33,917 nt of DNA, taken from Bacteroidota bacterium (GTDB lineage Bacteria; Bacteroidota; Ignavibacteria; Kapaibacteriales; UBA2268). Made by a program: the position numbers and the translations under genes. Below, piece after piece: positions 9,194-17,983 of this stretch; the stretch's first letter is position 1, and each line of letters opens with the position of its first letter. The notes under the pieces are model-generated. The model was given only the letters and a program-made list of their open reading frames with translations. It had not been told where the DNA came from and did no database searches. The stretch is from contig WRLB01000013.1 of NCBI GenBank assembly GCA_009777815.1, positions 1 to 33,917 on the forward strand. Reading direction: 5' to 3'.

Positions 9194-10471
9194 TTAGAGG
9201 GTTCCTTTAATATTTTTAATTATTTCGAATAAGGCATTTGAAGATGCAATATAACGAATGCTTTCTCTATCGTCTTTGTAGCCGCGTGCAAGATGTAGTT
9301 CAATAGCATAGTTAAGGTTACTTTTTCTGTCGTAATATCCGATATATACGAGTCCTGTTGGCTTATTAGTAAAATCTGTTGTTTGTCCCGCAATTCCAGT
9401 TGTGGAGACCCCTATATCGGCATTTAATTTTATAGCGACACCTTTTGCCATTTCCTTTGCTACTTGCTCGCTTACTGCACCAAATTTGGATAATATGTCT
9501 TCGCTGACTCCTAATAATTGCATTTTAACTTCGTTAGAATATGCCACAACTCCACCTAAATATACTTTAGATGCACCGTCTACATCTGTAATTCTTTTGC
9601 TTAAGTAACCGCCTGTGCAGGATTCAGCAGTAGATAATCTTAGTTCTTTATCTTTTAATATTTTCACTACTTCTTGTTGCATAGAACCTGCATCTATGCC
9701 ATATACTTTATCTTTTAATTTAGCAGTTATTTCTTCTATTATAGGATTTATTATTTCATTTGCTTTTGTTTCGTTATATGCAAGAGCAGTAGTTCTTAAT
9801 TCTAATTCGCCGAGTTTAGCATAGGGAGCAATCGTAGGATTAACTGATGTTCTCATTAAATTGGCGAACATACTTTCCACTTTAGATTCGCCAATACCGA
9901 AGATATTAATTACTTTAGAAAAGAGTTTTTTGCTATTAGAATACTTATTTAACAAAAAAGGTATAACTTTGTTGTTAAACATCGGTTGCATTTCTCTTGG
10001 TGGTCCTGGCAACATTGTAATAATTTTGCCATCTGACGTATTAATTATCAACCCAGGAGCAGTTCCAAATTCATTATCTAACGGAATAGCACCTGTTGGC
10101 ATCAATGCTTGTTTCAAATTATTTTCTGTAAATTCCCTATTTATTCTTACAAAAAAATCTTTAATTCTATTAAGAGAATGTTTGTCTATTTTCATTCCTA
10201 AATCTAACAATTTTGCAATAGTTTCTTTTGTTAAATCATCAAATGTAGGTCCTAATCCGCCTGTTGTAATAATAATATCGGCTCGGCTCATAGCAATTTT
10301 CATTGCACTTTCCAATCTTACATTATTGTCACCTACCACACTTGTATAGCAAACAAATATGCCAAGTGATGCTAATTCTTTCCCTAAAAAAGCGGCATTA
10401 GTATTTATTGTATCGCCGAGTAATATTTCTGTCCCTACGGATATTATTTCTGCTATTAAATTGTTTTTCAT
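9194..10471 (-). CDS. cinA: CinA-like competence/damage-inducible protein (MoCF-like domain plus nicotinamide-nucleotide amidase domain)
   Basis: ISVGTEILLGDTINTNAAFL, TTGGLGPTFDDLT, LPGPPREM, STAESCTGGYLSKRIT, GVVAYSNEVK, STTGIAGQ. Confidence 0.95.
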   Translation of the reverse strand: MKNNLIAEIISVGTEILLGDTINTNAAFLGKELASLGIFVCYTSVVGDNNVRLESAMKIAMSRADIIITTGGLGPTFDDLTKETIAKLLDLGMKIDKHSLNRIKDFFVRINREFTENNLKQALMPTGAIPLDNEFGTAPGLIINTSDGKIITMLPGPPREMQPMFNNKVIPFLLNKYSNSKKLFSKVINIFGIGESKVESMFANLMRTSVNPTIAPYAKLGELELRTTALAYNETKANEIINPIIEEITAKLKDKVYGIDAGSMQQEVVKILKDKELRLSTAESCTGGYLSKRITDVDGASKVYLGGVVAYSNEVKMQLLGVSEDILSKFGAVSEQVAKEMAKGVAIKLNADIGVSTTGIAGQTTDFTNKPTGLVYIGYYDRKSNLNYAIELHLARGYKDDRESIRYIASSNALFEIIKNIKGTL

Positions 10472-10551
10472 TATAAATTATTTTGTTAATTGTAAATATA
10501 ATTATTTTGTTATAAGTAGGTATCATCTAAAAACTAAAACTTCTAAATATA

Positions 10552-11244
10552 TCACCTAAATTCTTTTGCATATAAAATATTTGCTAATTGCAAATCCAAT
10601 GGAGATGTAATTTTAATATTATTTAATTCGCCTGTTATGTATTTAACATTATAGCCAGAAAACTCTATCAATGAAGAATCATCAGTTCCTTTATAACCTG
10701 AATTATATGCTTTTTGGTATGCTGCTATTAGAAGTGAAGTTTTATATACTTGCGGTGTTTGAACTAAACCTATATGTTCTCTATCTAATGTTTTTAATAC
10801 ATTGCCGTTATTATCTATTTGTTTAATAGAATCTGTCGGCTTTATTATTGGTATTGCCGCACCACAATCGGTGGCAGTTTCTATAAGTTCATATATCATT
10901 TTTTTTGATGTAAAAGGACGCACTGCATCATGGACAAGAACCAAATCAGAATCTTTTATATAATCATTATTAATAGCAATATTAACAGAATCTTGACGTT
11001 CTTTCCCGCCGACAAGAATATCTTTAACTTTATTGCAAGAAAACTTTTTAACCAATTCCTTTGCATAATCCAACCATTCGCAGTGAATAGTAATAACAAT
11101 AGATTTAATGCCGTCAACAGTATCAAAAAGTTTAATCGTATGTATTATTATAGGTATATTATTTATTTTTATAAATTGTTTTGGCAACTCATTATTCATC
11201 CTTGTGCCTGTTCCACCAGCAGGGATAATAGCAGATATATTCAT
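10552..11244 (-). CDS. ispD: 2-C-methyl-D-erythritol 4-phosphate cytidylyltransferase
   Basis: AIIPAGGTGTRMNNELPKQF, VLVHDAVRPF, GLVQTPQVYK, TDDSSLIE. Confidence 0.95.
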   Translation of the reverse strand: MNISAIIPAGGTGTRMNNELPKQFIKINNIPIIIHTIKLFDTVDGIKSIVITIHCEWLDYAKELVKKFSCNKVKDILVGGKERQDSVNIAINNDYIKDSDLVLVHDAVRPFTSKKMIYELIETATDCGAAIPIIKPTDSIKQIDNNGNVLKTLDREHIGLVQTPQVYKTSLLIAAYQKAYNSGYKGTDDSSLIEFSGYNVKYITGELNNIKITSPLDLQLANILYAKEFR

Positions 11245-11269
11245 ATATTAAGAAAACATAATAAAAATG

Positions 11270-12598
11270 TCAATCACTTTTTTTAATGCCTTTTAATTTT
11301 TCTTCTATGTTTTGATTTTCTAACGTTTGTTCTTTTAGTTTATATTCTAAATAGTTAATTTCTTTTTCTATGTCAGGAATATAAGAACTATATTCAGGAT
11401 GCTCTCTTGCTAATTCTATGAATCTTTTACAATCTTCTATTGCATCTTTATAATTTTCTTTCGTTCTATAGCAATTTGCTCTATTGTGATAAATAGAAGG
11501 ATCGTTGTCGCCAAGCGAAATTGCTTTCGTAATATCAGCAATACACTCATCGTATTTTTCTAAATTATAATAAGAGTTTGCTCTACCTTTAAGTGCTTGT
11601 GTATTATTCGGATTACTGCTTAACACTTTACTAAAGTCATCAATAGCATCAGCGTAATTTTCTTTTCTGTAATTGATAGAAGCACGCAAATCATAAATAT
11701 GCGATTCTTGATTGAACTTCAAAAACTCATTAATATCTTTAAGCGAGTTATCTAAATCATTAAGGTAATAATAAGCAACTGCTCTGTTATAAAGAATAGT
11801 GCCATCCTGCAAATAATTTTTATCAATGCTGACGGAAAAATCAGCAATTGCCTTTGCATAATCTTTGTTTTCCATATATGCTATACCTCTGTAATAGTAT
11901 ATATCAGGGACAGGATTGCTTGCTATTAGTTTTGTATAATCGGCAATAGCATCATTATATTCTTTTAGATAATAACTTGCCATACCTCGCATTTTTATGG
12001 CATCAATATTTTTATCATTAATTTTTATTGCTTCGTCGAGGTCTTTTTTGGCTTGCTTATAATCGTTTAAAGCAAATAAAACATCTGCTCTTGCTGTTAA
12101 TGCCATAGCATTTTTAGGGTTCAACGCAATAGATTTAGACAAGTCACTAAAACTAAGCGTTAAATCGTTATTCTCTCGCTGTATAATACCTCTATTATAG
12201 TAGAAATTAGAGTTTTCGGGTTCTAACTCTATTAAAGTATTCATATCTACGATAGCAAGGTCGTATTTATTTTGCGACCTATATGCTTCTGCACGACTTC
12301 TGTATGCTTCTGTAAGTTTTTTGTTTAAATGAATTGCTTGCGAGAAGTCAGCAATAGATTGGTCGTAATTCCCTAAAGAAAAATTGGAATTACCTCTAAT
12401 ATTATATGCCTGTGCATAATTAGGATTTATATTGATTAACGAATCAATATATATTATAGCACTATCATATTTTTTATCATTAAAATGCAATACGGACTTA
12501 TTAAACAGGTCCACTTGTTCTTGGCTTTCAAATTCTTGTGCTTTGAGAACATTGCAAACTAATAAAAAATAAATAAACAAATAAGTAAGTTTTTTCAT
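11270..12598 (-). CDS. TPR-repeat protein with signal peptide
   Basis: Multiple 34-residue units such as AQAYNIRGNSNFSLGNYDQSIADFSQAIHLN; signal peptide MKKLTYLFIYFLLVCNVLKAQ. Confidence 0.9.
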   Translation of the reverse strand: MKKLTYLFIYFLLVCNVLKAQEFESQEQVDLFNKSVLHFNDKKYDSAIIYIDSLININPNYAQAYNIRGNSNFSLGNYDQSIADFSQAIHLNKKLTEAYRSRAEAYRSQNKYDLAIVDMNTLIELEPENSNFYYNRGIIQRENNDLTLSFSDLSKSIALNPKNAMALTARADVLFALNDYKQAKKDLDEAIKINDKNIDAIKMRGMASYYLKEYNDAIADYTKLIASNPVPDIYYYRGIAYMENKDYAKAIADFSVSIDKNYLQDGTILYNRAVAYYYLNDLDNSLKDINEFLKFNQESHIYDLRASINYRKENYADAIDDFSKVLSSNPNNTQALKGRANSYYNLEKYDECIADITKAISLGDNDPSIYHNRANCYRTKENYKDAIEDCKRFIELAREHPEYSSYIPDIEKEINYLEYKLKEQTLENQNIEEKLKGIKKSD

Positions 12599-12697
12599 AA
12601 TTACAAATATAATAAAAATATTTTAAATAACTACTAAAATAAAAAAAATATGCAATTTTTTGTAATTGATGACCTTACACCTTAAGAACATTATAAT

Positions 12698-14224
12698 TTA
12701 AAATGGAAAATACATTCCAATGTTATAAATTAATGCTATAGGCACGTCATTACTATAATCCCAGTTTGGTCCTTTAGATAGTATAGCACCCATTCCTATT
12801 CCTGCCTGAAAACGCTTTTTAGCACGAAATACATACATAGGACCAAAATAAGAAGCATAGTGGTTGTCATAAAAACCCTGATGAAAATACTGAAAAGAAA
12901 CAAACTGCGAGTTAATATAAGGTTTAAAATGGAAATTAATTCCGCCACCAAAACTTCCTATCGGTGATACACCTGCACCAATTTGTATTCCTATATTTTT
13001 GAATACAAGAACCTCAAAATCGGCACCAAGCAATCCTCCTCCACCCATCAAAAAACCCAAATTAATAGATGTGCTTTCAGTTTGCCAACCCGATTTAATA
13101 TCGGCTTGGACTGGTTGCGTTTCTTGTGATAAAGAATCAGCATTATTAATTTGAGAAGAATCGGCATTATTAGTTTGAGAAGAATCGGCATTATTAGTTT
13201 GTGCATTTGCGTTGAAACTTGCAAATAAAAACATCAAAGCAGCAATTACACAAAGCAACCCCTTTTTAAATTTATCTTCTAACACTTCGAGCATTTTTTT
13301 TGTCATTGCAGTAATATCATATTCGGGCTTCCAATTCCATTCTTTTCTTGCCGCAGAATCATCAATAGAATATACCCAACTATCAGCAATCGCCTGACGA
13401 AAATCAGGAACATATTCTATCTCAAAAGCAGGTTTAAACTTTTTAATTTCTTCGAATATTTGTTTTGGCGTAAAACTCATAGCGGCAACATTGAAGTTAG
13501 AATGATGCTCTAATTTATCAAAATCTGCTTCCGCTAAATCAATCGTTGCCTTAATACAATCCGCCATAAACATCATCGGAAGCATTGTATTTTCTGACAA
13601 AAAACATTTATATTTTTCACCTTTAACAGCAGAATAAAATATATCAACAGCATAATCAGTTGTCCCACCACCGGGCAAAGTTTCGTGTGAAATAATTCCG
13701 GGATAACGCAACCCGCGGCAATCTAATCCAAACTTTGAAACATAATAATCGCACAGCAATTCGCCTGCAACTTTTGTCACACCATACATTGATGTAGGTT
13801 GCAAAACGCTATCTTGACACACATTTTCTTTCTCAACATATTTTCCCCAAACAGCCATAGAACTCGGAATTATTATTCTATTTAATTTTAATTCCACACC
13901 AAGTTCAAGCACATTCAACGAGCCGTTGATATTTATATTCCAACATATAGCAGGATTTTGCTCGCCGACAGCAGATAATATCGCAGCAAGATGAAATATA
14001 GAATCAATGTTATATTTTTTTATCAACTCGCGCAGAGCATCTTTATTCATAACATCTATGATTTCATAAATGCCTGTATTTGCAATTTGCACAGGCGGTT
14101 CTTTTCTAATATCGGCAGCGATTACATTATCGTTGCCATATTTTTTTCTTAATTCTAATGTTAGTTCGGAGCCGATTTGTCCACACGCTCCGATAACTAA
14201 AATGCGTTGCATATTTTTATTCAT
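12698..14224 (-). CDS. L-threonine 3-dehydrogenase-like NAD-dependent epimerase (about 13265-14224) fused in frame to a signal-peptide-bearing outer-membrane-like protein (about 12698-13294)
   Basis: ILVIGACGQIGSELTLELR, SSMAVWGKY, PTSMYGVTKVAGELLCDYY, LRYPGIIS; then KKGLLCVIAALMFLFASFNANAQ and a Gly/aromatic-rich beta-type tail ending YNIGMYFPF; no stop between them. Confidence 0.8.
   Translation of the reverse strand: MNKNMQRILVIGACGQIGSELTLELRKKYGNDNVIAADIRKEPPVQIANTGIYEIIDVMNKDALRELIKKYNIDSIFHLAAILSAVGEQNPAICWNININGSLNVLELGVELKLNRIIIPSSMAVWGKYVEKENVCQDSVLQPTSMYGVTKVAGELLCDYYVSKFGLDCRGLRYPGIISHETLPGGGTTDYAVDIFYSAVKGEKYKCFLSENTMLPMMFMADCIKATIDLAEADFDKLEHHSNFNVAAMSFTPKQIFEEIKKFKPAFEIEYVPDFRQAIADSWVYSIDDSAARKEWNWKPEYDITAMTKKMLEVLEDKFKKGLLCVIAALMFLFASFNANAQTNNADSSQTNNADSSQINNADSLSQETQPVQADIKSGWQTESTSINLGFLMGGGGLLGADFEVLVFKNIGIQIGAGVSPIGSFGGGINFHFKPYINSQFVSFQYFHQGFYDNHYASYFGPMYVFRAKKRFQAGIGMGAILSKGPNWDYSNDVPIALIYNIGMYFPF
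13131..13200. repeat. 24-bp tandem repeat, about 3 copies, coding QTNNADSS units
   Basis: gagaagaatcggcattattagttt at 13153-13176 and 13177-13200, degenerate copy at 13131-13152. Confidence 0.9.
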
Positions 14225-14248
14225 ACTTTTTTATGCTAATTAATTTTA

Positions 14249-14256
14249 CAAAAATA
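14249..14256 (-). promoter_or_regulatory. TATTTTTG -7 box (minus strand) upstream of the dehydrogenase ORF
   Basis: caaaaata 25 bp upstream of the start at 14224. Confidence 0.45.
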
Positions 14257-14342
14257 AGAAAAAAATGACAAAATGCAGAAAGTTTTATTTTGAGAAGTCA
14301 CCATAATTTTATAGCAAAAAAGTAAAATTATTATTATTTCAT

Positions 14343-14350
14343 TATATTTG
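14343..14350 (+). promoter_or_regulatory. TATATTTG -7 box of hpt
   Basis: cattatatttgtaatg 37 bp upstream of the ATG. Confidence 0.45.
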
Positions 14351-14386
14351 TAATGTTTGAATATAAAATATTATTTTACATAAAAT

Positions 14387-14917
14387 ATGAAAACTTATAA
14401 GATTGATGAATACGAGTTTAACGAAATAATAGATGCTGCTACTATAAATAGCCGTGTATTAGAAATGGCAGACCAAATAAATAAAGATTATGCCGGCAAA
14501 AAACCTTTATTTCTAATTACACTAACGGGAGGAATGTTTTTCGGTGTAGAATTGTTAAAACATATTAATTTGGATTGCAAATGTTTTGTAATTTCTGCGA
14601 AAAGTTATGGGAAGAATATGGTGTCCTCAGGCAACGTAGATATAAATATATACGACATAAATGTTAAAGATGAAGACATTATTATTGTTGAAGATATTGT
14701 AGATACGGGACTAACAGTTACTAAACTAATAAAAAATATATCTGCCCAGAATCCTGCTTCTATTCGGATTGCTACATTTATAAACAAGCCCGATTGTAAT
14801 AATTATAAGGTCAATTTAGATTATGTTGGTTTTAATTTAGACGATAGTTTTTTAGTTGGATATGGATTAGATTACAAAGAATACGGAAGAAACCTGAATG
14901 GAATATACTCGTTGTAA
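14387..14917 (+). CDS. hpt: Hypoxanthine phosphoribosyltransferase
   Basis: LTGGMFFGVELL, IIIVEDIVDTGLTVTKL (PRPP-binding motif), VGYGLDYKEYGRN. Confidence 0.93.
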   Translation: MKTYKIDEYEFNEIIDAATINSRVLEMADQINKDYAGKKPLFLITLTGGMFFGVELLKHINLDCKCFVISAKSYGKNMVSSGNVDINIYDINVKDEDIIIVEDIVDTGLTVTKLIKNISAQNPASIRIATFINKPDCNNYKVNLDYVGFNLDDSFLVGYGLDYKEYGRNLNGIYSL

Positions 14918-14932
14918 AATGATAACATTAGG

Positions 14933-15031
14933 TAACCTCTAAAAATATGTCTTGCTGAACTCGTTTCAGCATCTCCTGATTATATGCGAGGGGATGCTGA
15001 AACGAGTTCAGCAAGACATTTTTAGAGGTTA
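14933..15031. repeat. Family (b) element, best-preserved copy: about 40-bp imperfect stem hairpin
   Basis: taacctctaaaaatatgtcttgctgaactcgtttcagcatctcc ... ggggatgctgaaacgagttcagcaagacatttttagaggtta; arms nearly perfectly complementary. Confidence 0.92.
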
Positions 15032-15098
15032 ATATATATTTGAAACTTTTAATAAATATTCACGTATAATGTGGAAGTAAAAAAATATAAAATTAAGT

Positions 15099-16463
15099 AT
15101 GTCGTTAAAAGTATTTAAATTTGGTGGCGCACTGTTAAATGATATAACAGGATTCGAGCAAATAAAAAAAATAATAGATTTGTATTCTAATTCGGATGAA
15201 AAAAACAACTTTATTGTTGTAATATCAGCATTCGGAAAAACTACTTCGCAGTTATTGAAAATGGCAATGGAAGCAGAAAATAACAGCGAAGAGGTAGCAA
15301 TTTCACTACTAAATAATATAATACAATATCATATAGATATTGTAGATAAACTAATTTATTCTGAAACTAAAAATGCCGAATGCAAAAATTATATAAATGA
15401 CCAGAATTTCCGATTGGTCAATTATGTTAAGGGTGTTTCATTAACAAAAGAATTAAGTTTAAGAACAAAAGATTTAATACTATCAATAGGCGAACTATTG
15501 GCTTCTTACATTGTGACGAGATATTTATCACAATTTTATAAAAGAACGATAAATTTTGAGATAACGTCTGTGTTAATAACAGATGACAATTATGGTGCGG
15601 CGTATCCTGAAATGAATATCACAAATAAGAATATAAATGAAACTTTGTTGCCAATTTTTAAGCATTGTGATATAGTAATTACACAGGGTTTTATTGGTGC
15701 TAATGTTTCGGGTGAAATAACTACTATGGGGTATGAAAGTTCTAATCTTACTGCTACAATTATTGCAGGAGCAATAAAATCAGATGAGTTTATAATTTGG
15801 ACAGACGTAGAAGGAATAAGGCAATATGACCCAAAATTAATATCTAAAGCAAAGCCAAAACTAATAAGCAAAATAAATTACGACACCGCTGAATACTTGG
15901 GCTATAGCGGTCTAAAATTAATTTACCCCGATATGATAAAATTATTGCGAGAATACAATATGGAAGCAACATACAGGTCAGGTTTTAATCCAACAGGCGA
16001 ATATACTATTGTTGGAAAAGAAGGAAATATAAACGAAAATAGTATGATAATTAATACTGATAACTTGCTAATATATCATAAATCAAATATAATAAATAGA
16101 TTTAATGAATCTTGTTTTCCGCCGATGGCAAATTTGCTCCAATACCAAAATAACATTATATTTATTTCTCCTGATATGCATCTATTTGTTTCTGATAACA
16201 ATATCGCTACATATATAGAAGAAGATTTGTTAGATGCAAATTTATCTAAAATTAAAAATATACATTCTTTATTACTGATTAACTATAATTACAGTGATTT
16301 TTCAAAGGTTATGTATGGATTAGAAGAAACATTGCGGAAACAAATAATATACCTATTCGATAATGTTCAAAGAAAAACTGTAAACATCCTTTACCAAGTC
16401 CCCCAAGAAGATATTAAAAACAACTTATTAGCAAAAACCCTTATAGAAAGATTGTTCGGTTAA
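15099..16463 (+). CDS. Aspartate kinase-like amino-acid kinase
   Basis: LKVFKFGGALL, VVISAFGKTTSQL, ITQGFIGA, IIWTDVEGIRQYDPKLI, AEYLGYSGLKLIYPDMI. Confidence 0.82.
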   Translation: MSLKVFKFGGALLNDITGFEQIKKIIDLYSNSDEKNNFIVVISAFGKTTSQLLKMAMEAENNSEEVAISLLNNIIQYHIDIVDKLIYSETKNAECKNYINDQNFRLVNYVKGVSLTKELSLRTKDLILSIGELLASYIVTRYLSQFYKRTINFEITSVLITDDNYGAAYPEMNITNKNINETLLPIFKHCDIVITQGFIGANVSGEITTMGYESSNLTATIIAGAIKSDEFIIWTDVEGIRQYDPKLISKAKPKLISKINYDTAEYLGYSGLKLIYPDMIKLLREYNMEATYRSGFNPTGEYTIVGKEGNINENSMIINTDNLLIYHKSNIINRFNESCFPPMANLLQYQNNIIFISPDMHLFVSDNNIATYIEEDLLDANLSKIKNIHSLLLINYNYSDFSKVMYGLEETLRKQIIYLFDNVQRKTVNILYQVPQEDIKNNLLAKTLIERLFG

Positions 16464-16524
16464 AAAGTGTATAAGTAAATAATATAAAGTCCACTATATT
16501 ATTAAACTAATACTATTTTAATCA

Positions 16525-17856
16525 TCACATAACAACTTCCAACTCTTTTATAATTTGATTTATAGAATTTTCTGCACTATCTACAATAATGTCCGAATTG
16601 TCAAAATAAATAAATTTTCTTTGCTCGTATAATTCTATAATTTCATTTCGGGTTTTGTCTATTAAGATGGGACGTTCTGCTATTTTTATTCTTGATAACG
16701 AAGTGTCTAAATCTGCATATAAATATACTACAAACTCTTTTTTTATGTGCTTTAAGTTGTTTTTATTTGCTATTGCACCTGCCCCTAATGAAATGACACA
16801 ACGCTTTTCTTTTAAGGTTGACAAAAGTTTTGTCTCAATTTTTCTAAATACTTTCTCGCCTTTATTTCTAAATATATTAGGAACACTATCATTAAAATAT
16901 TCTTCTATCATCTTATCTAAATCATAAAAACGTCTGCTAAAATGTTCTGCTATTTGCTTGCCAATAAATGTTTTTCCTGCCCCACTAAACCCTGTCAATA
17001 TTATATTTTTGTCTTTTAGAATACCTAATTCTTTGCTAATATCTTTAATAGTTAATTTAACTTTTCGGCAATATTCATCATTGGCAAAATAATATTCAAA
17101 AACAGAAATTGCCTGCTCTTTTAACCACTTGCTTCCTAATATTAAACTTTTGTTTGTTTGTTTTAGTTTATTAAAATAATCTATATCAGTATAATTTGCA
17201 AAAAACAAAATGCTATTTTTCGGGAAAATTATATCCGATAAATAAATACTCGGATTAGGAATTGTAATTATTATAATATCATATTTTTCAAAAGGAAACA
17301 TCGCATTTTCATTATATAAATCAAAAATATTTTCTGTATCATAATAATTAATTTTAAAACGTTCTGCTAATTTTTTTGCTTTTTCTTTGTGTCTATTAAA
17401 AATATTTACATTGCAATTAGGGAAAAACGTTTTCAGCCCATAAATCACTGATGAAGCAGAATTACCACTACCTATGAGCAAAATATTTTTGTTGTTCAAA
17501 TCAAAAAAAATATCTTTTTTTAAATAATAATTACGCAATGAACTTAATACACCTTCCCAATCTGTATTAAAACCAAGCAGTTTATTATTGTGTTTTAATA
17601 TCGTATTGACAGCACCAATGTTGCTGCTATCATTTGTTATACTATCCAAAAATGGAATAATACTTTGCTTAAATGGAGCAGTCAGATTTGCTCCCGAAAG
17701 AGCAAATTCTTCAATAAATTTATTGACATTTTGTGGATGTTGTGTTAAAATTCTTTTATATATCCAATCCACATTATTATTTGCAAATAATTGAGAATAT
17801 ATTTGCGGACTAAAACTATGTATTATCGGCGAACCAAATACTGCAAATCTTTTCAT
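16525..17856 (-). CDS. Bifunctional shikimate dehydrogenase (N-terminal) / shikimate kinase (C-terminal) fusion
   Basis: AroE: FAVFGSPIIHSFSPQIY, ANLTAPFKQ, GAVNTI, GFNTDWEG; AroK: IILTGFSGAGKTFIGKQIAEHFSRRFYDLDKMIE, FRKIE, ISLGAGAIA, AERPIL. Confidence 0.93.
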   Translation of the reverse strand: MKRFAVFGSPIIHSFSPQIYSQLFANNNVDWIYKRILTQHPQNVNKFIEEFALSGANLTAPFKQSIIPFLDSITNDSSNIGAVNTILKHNNKLLGFNTDWEGVLSSLRNYYLKKDIFFDLNNKNILLIGSGNSASSVIYGLKTFFPNCNVNIFNRHKEKAKKLAERFKINYYDTENIFDLYNENAMFPFEKYDIIIITIPNPSIYLSDIIFPKNSILFFANYTDIDYFNKLKQTNKSLILGSKWLKEQAISVFEYYFANDEYCRKVKLTIKDISKELGILKDKNIILTGFSGAGKTFIGKQIAEHFSRRFYDLDKMIEEYFNDSVPNIFRNKGEKVFRKIETKLLSTLKEKRCVISLGAGAIANKNNLKHIKKEFVVYLYADLDTSLSRIKIAERPILIDKTRNEIIELYEQRKFIYFDNSDIIVDSAENSINQIIKELEVVM

Positions 17857-17910
17857 AGTATAGTTATTTAATATCTATTACGACCAACTTGTTTAGAAAT
17901 CTCTTCTCTT

Positions 17911-17936
17911 TTAACACGGGGCTGTCCCTGTGTTAA
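17911..17936. repeat. Family (a) palindrome, variant
   Basis: ttaacacggggctgtccctgtgttaa. Confidence 0.8.
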
Positions 17937-17983
17937 AGAGATGATGTAAGTTTTAACATTACACATCAAACATATCAATTTCC

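Noticed and set aside
9861-10349. Plus-strand 162-aa ORF and neighbours at 9402 and 9615
   Set aside because: Antisense to cinA, no independent promoter or domain support.
14605-14787. Minus-strand ORF within hpt
   Set aside because: Shadow ORF of a conserved gene.
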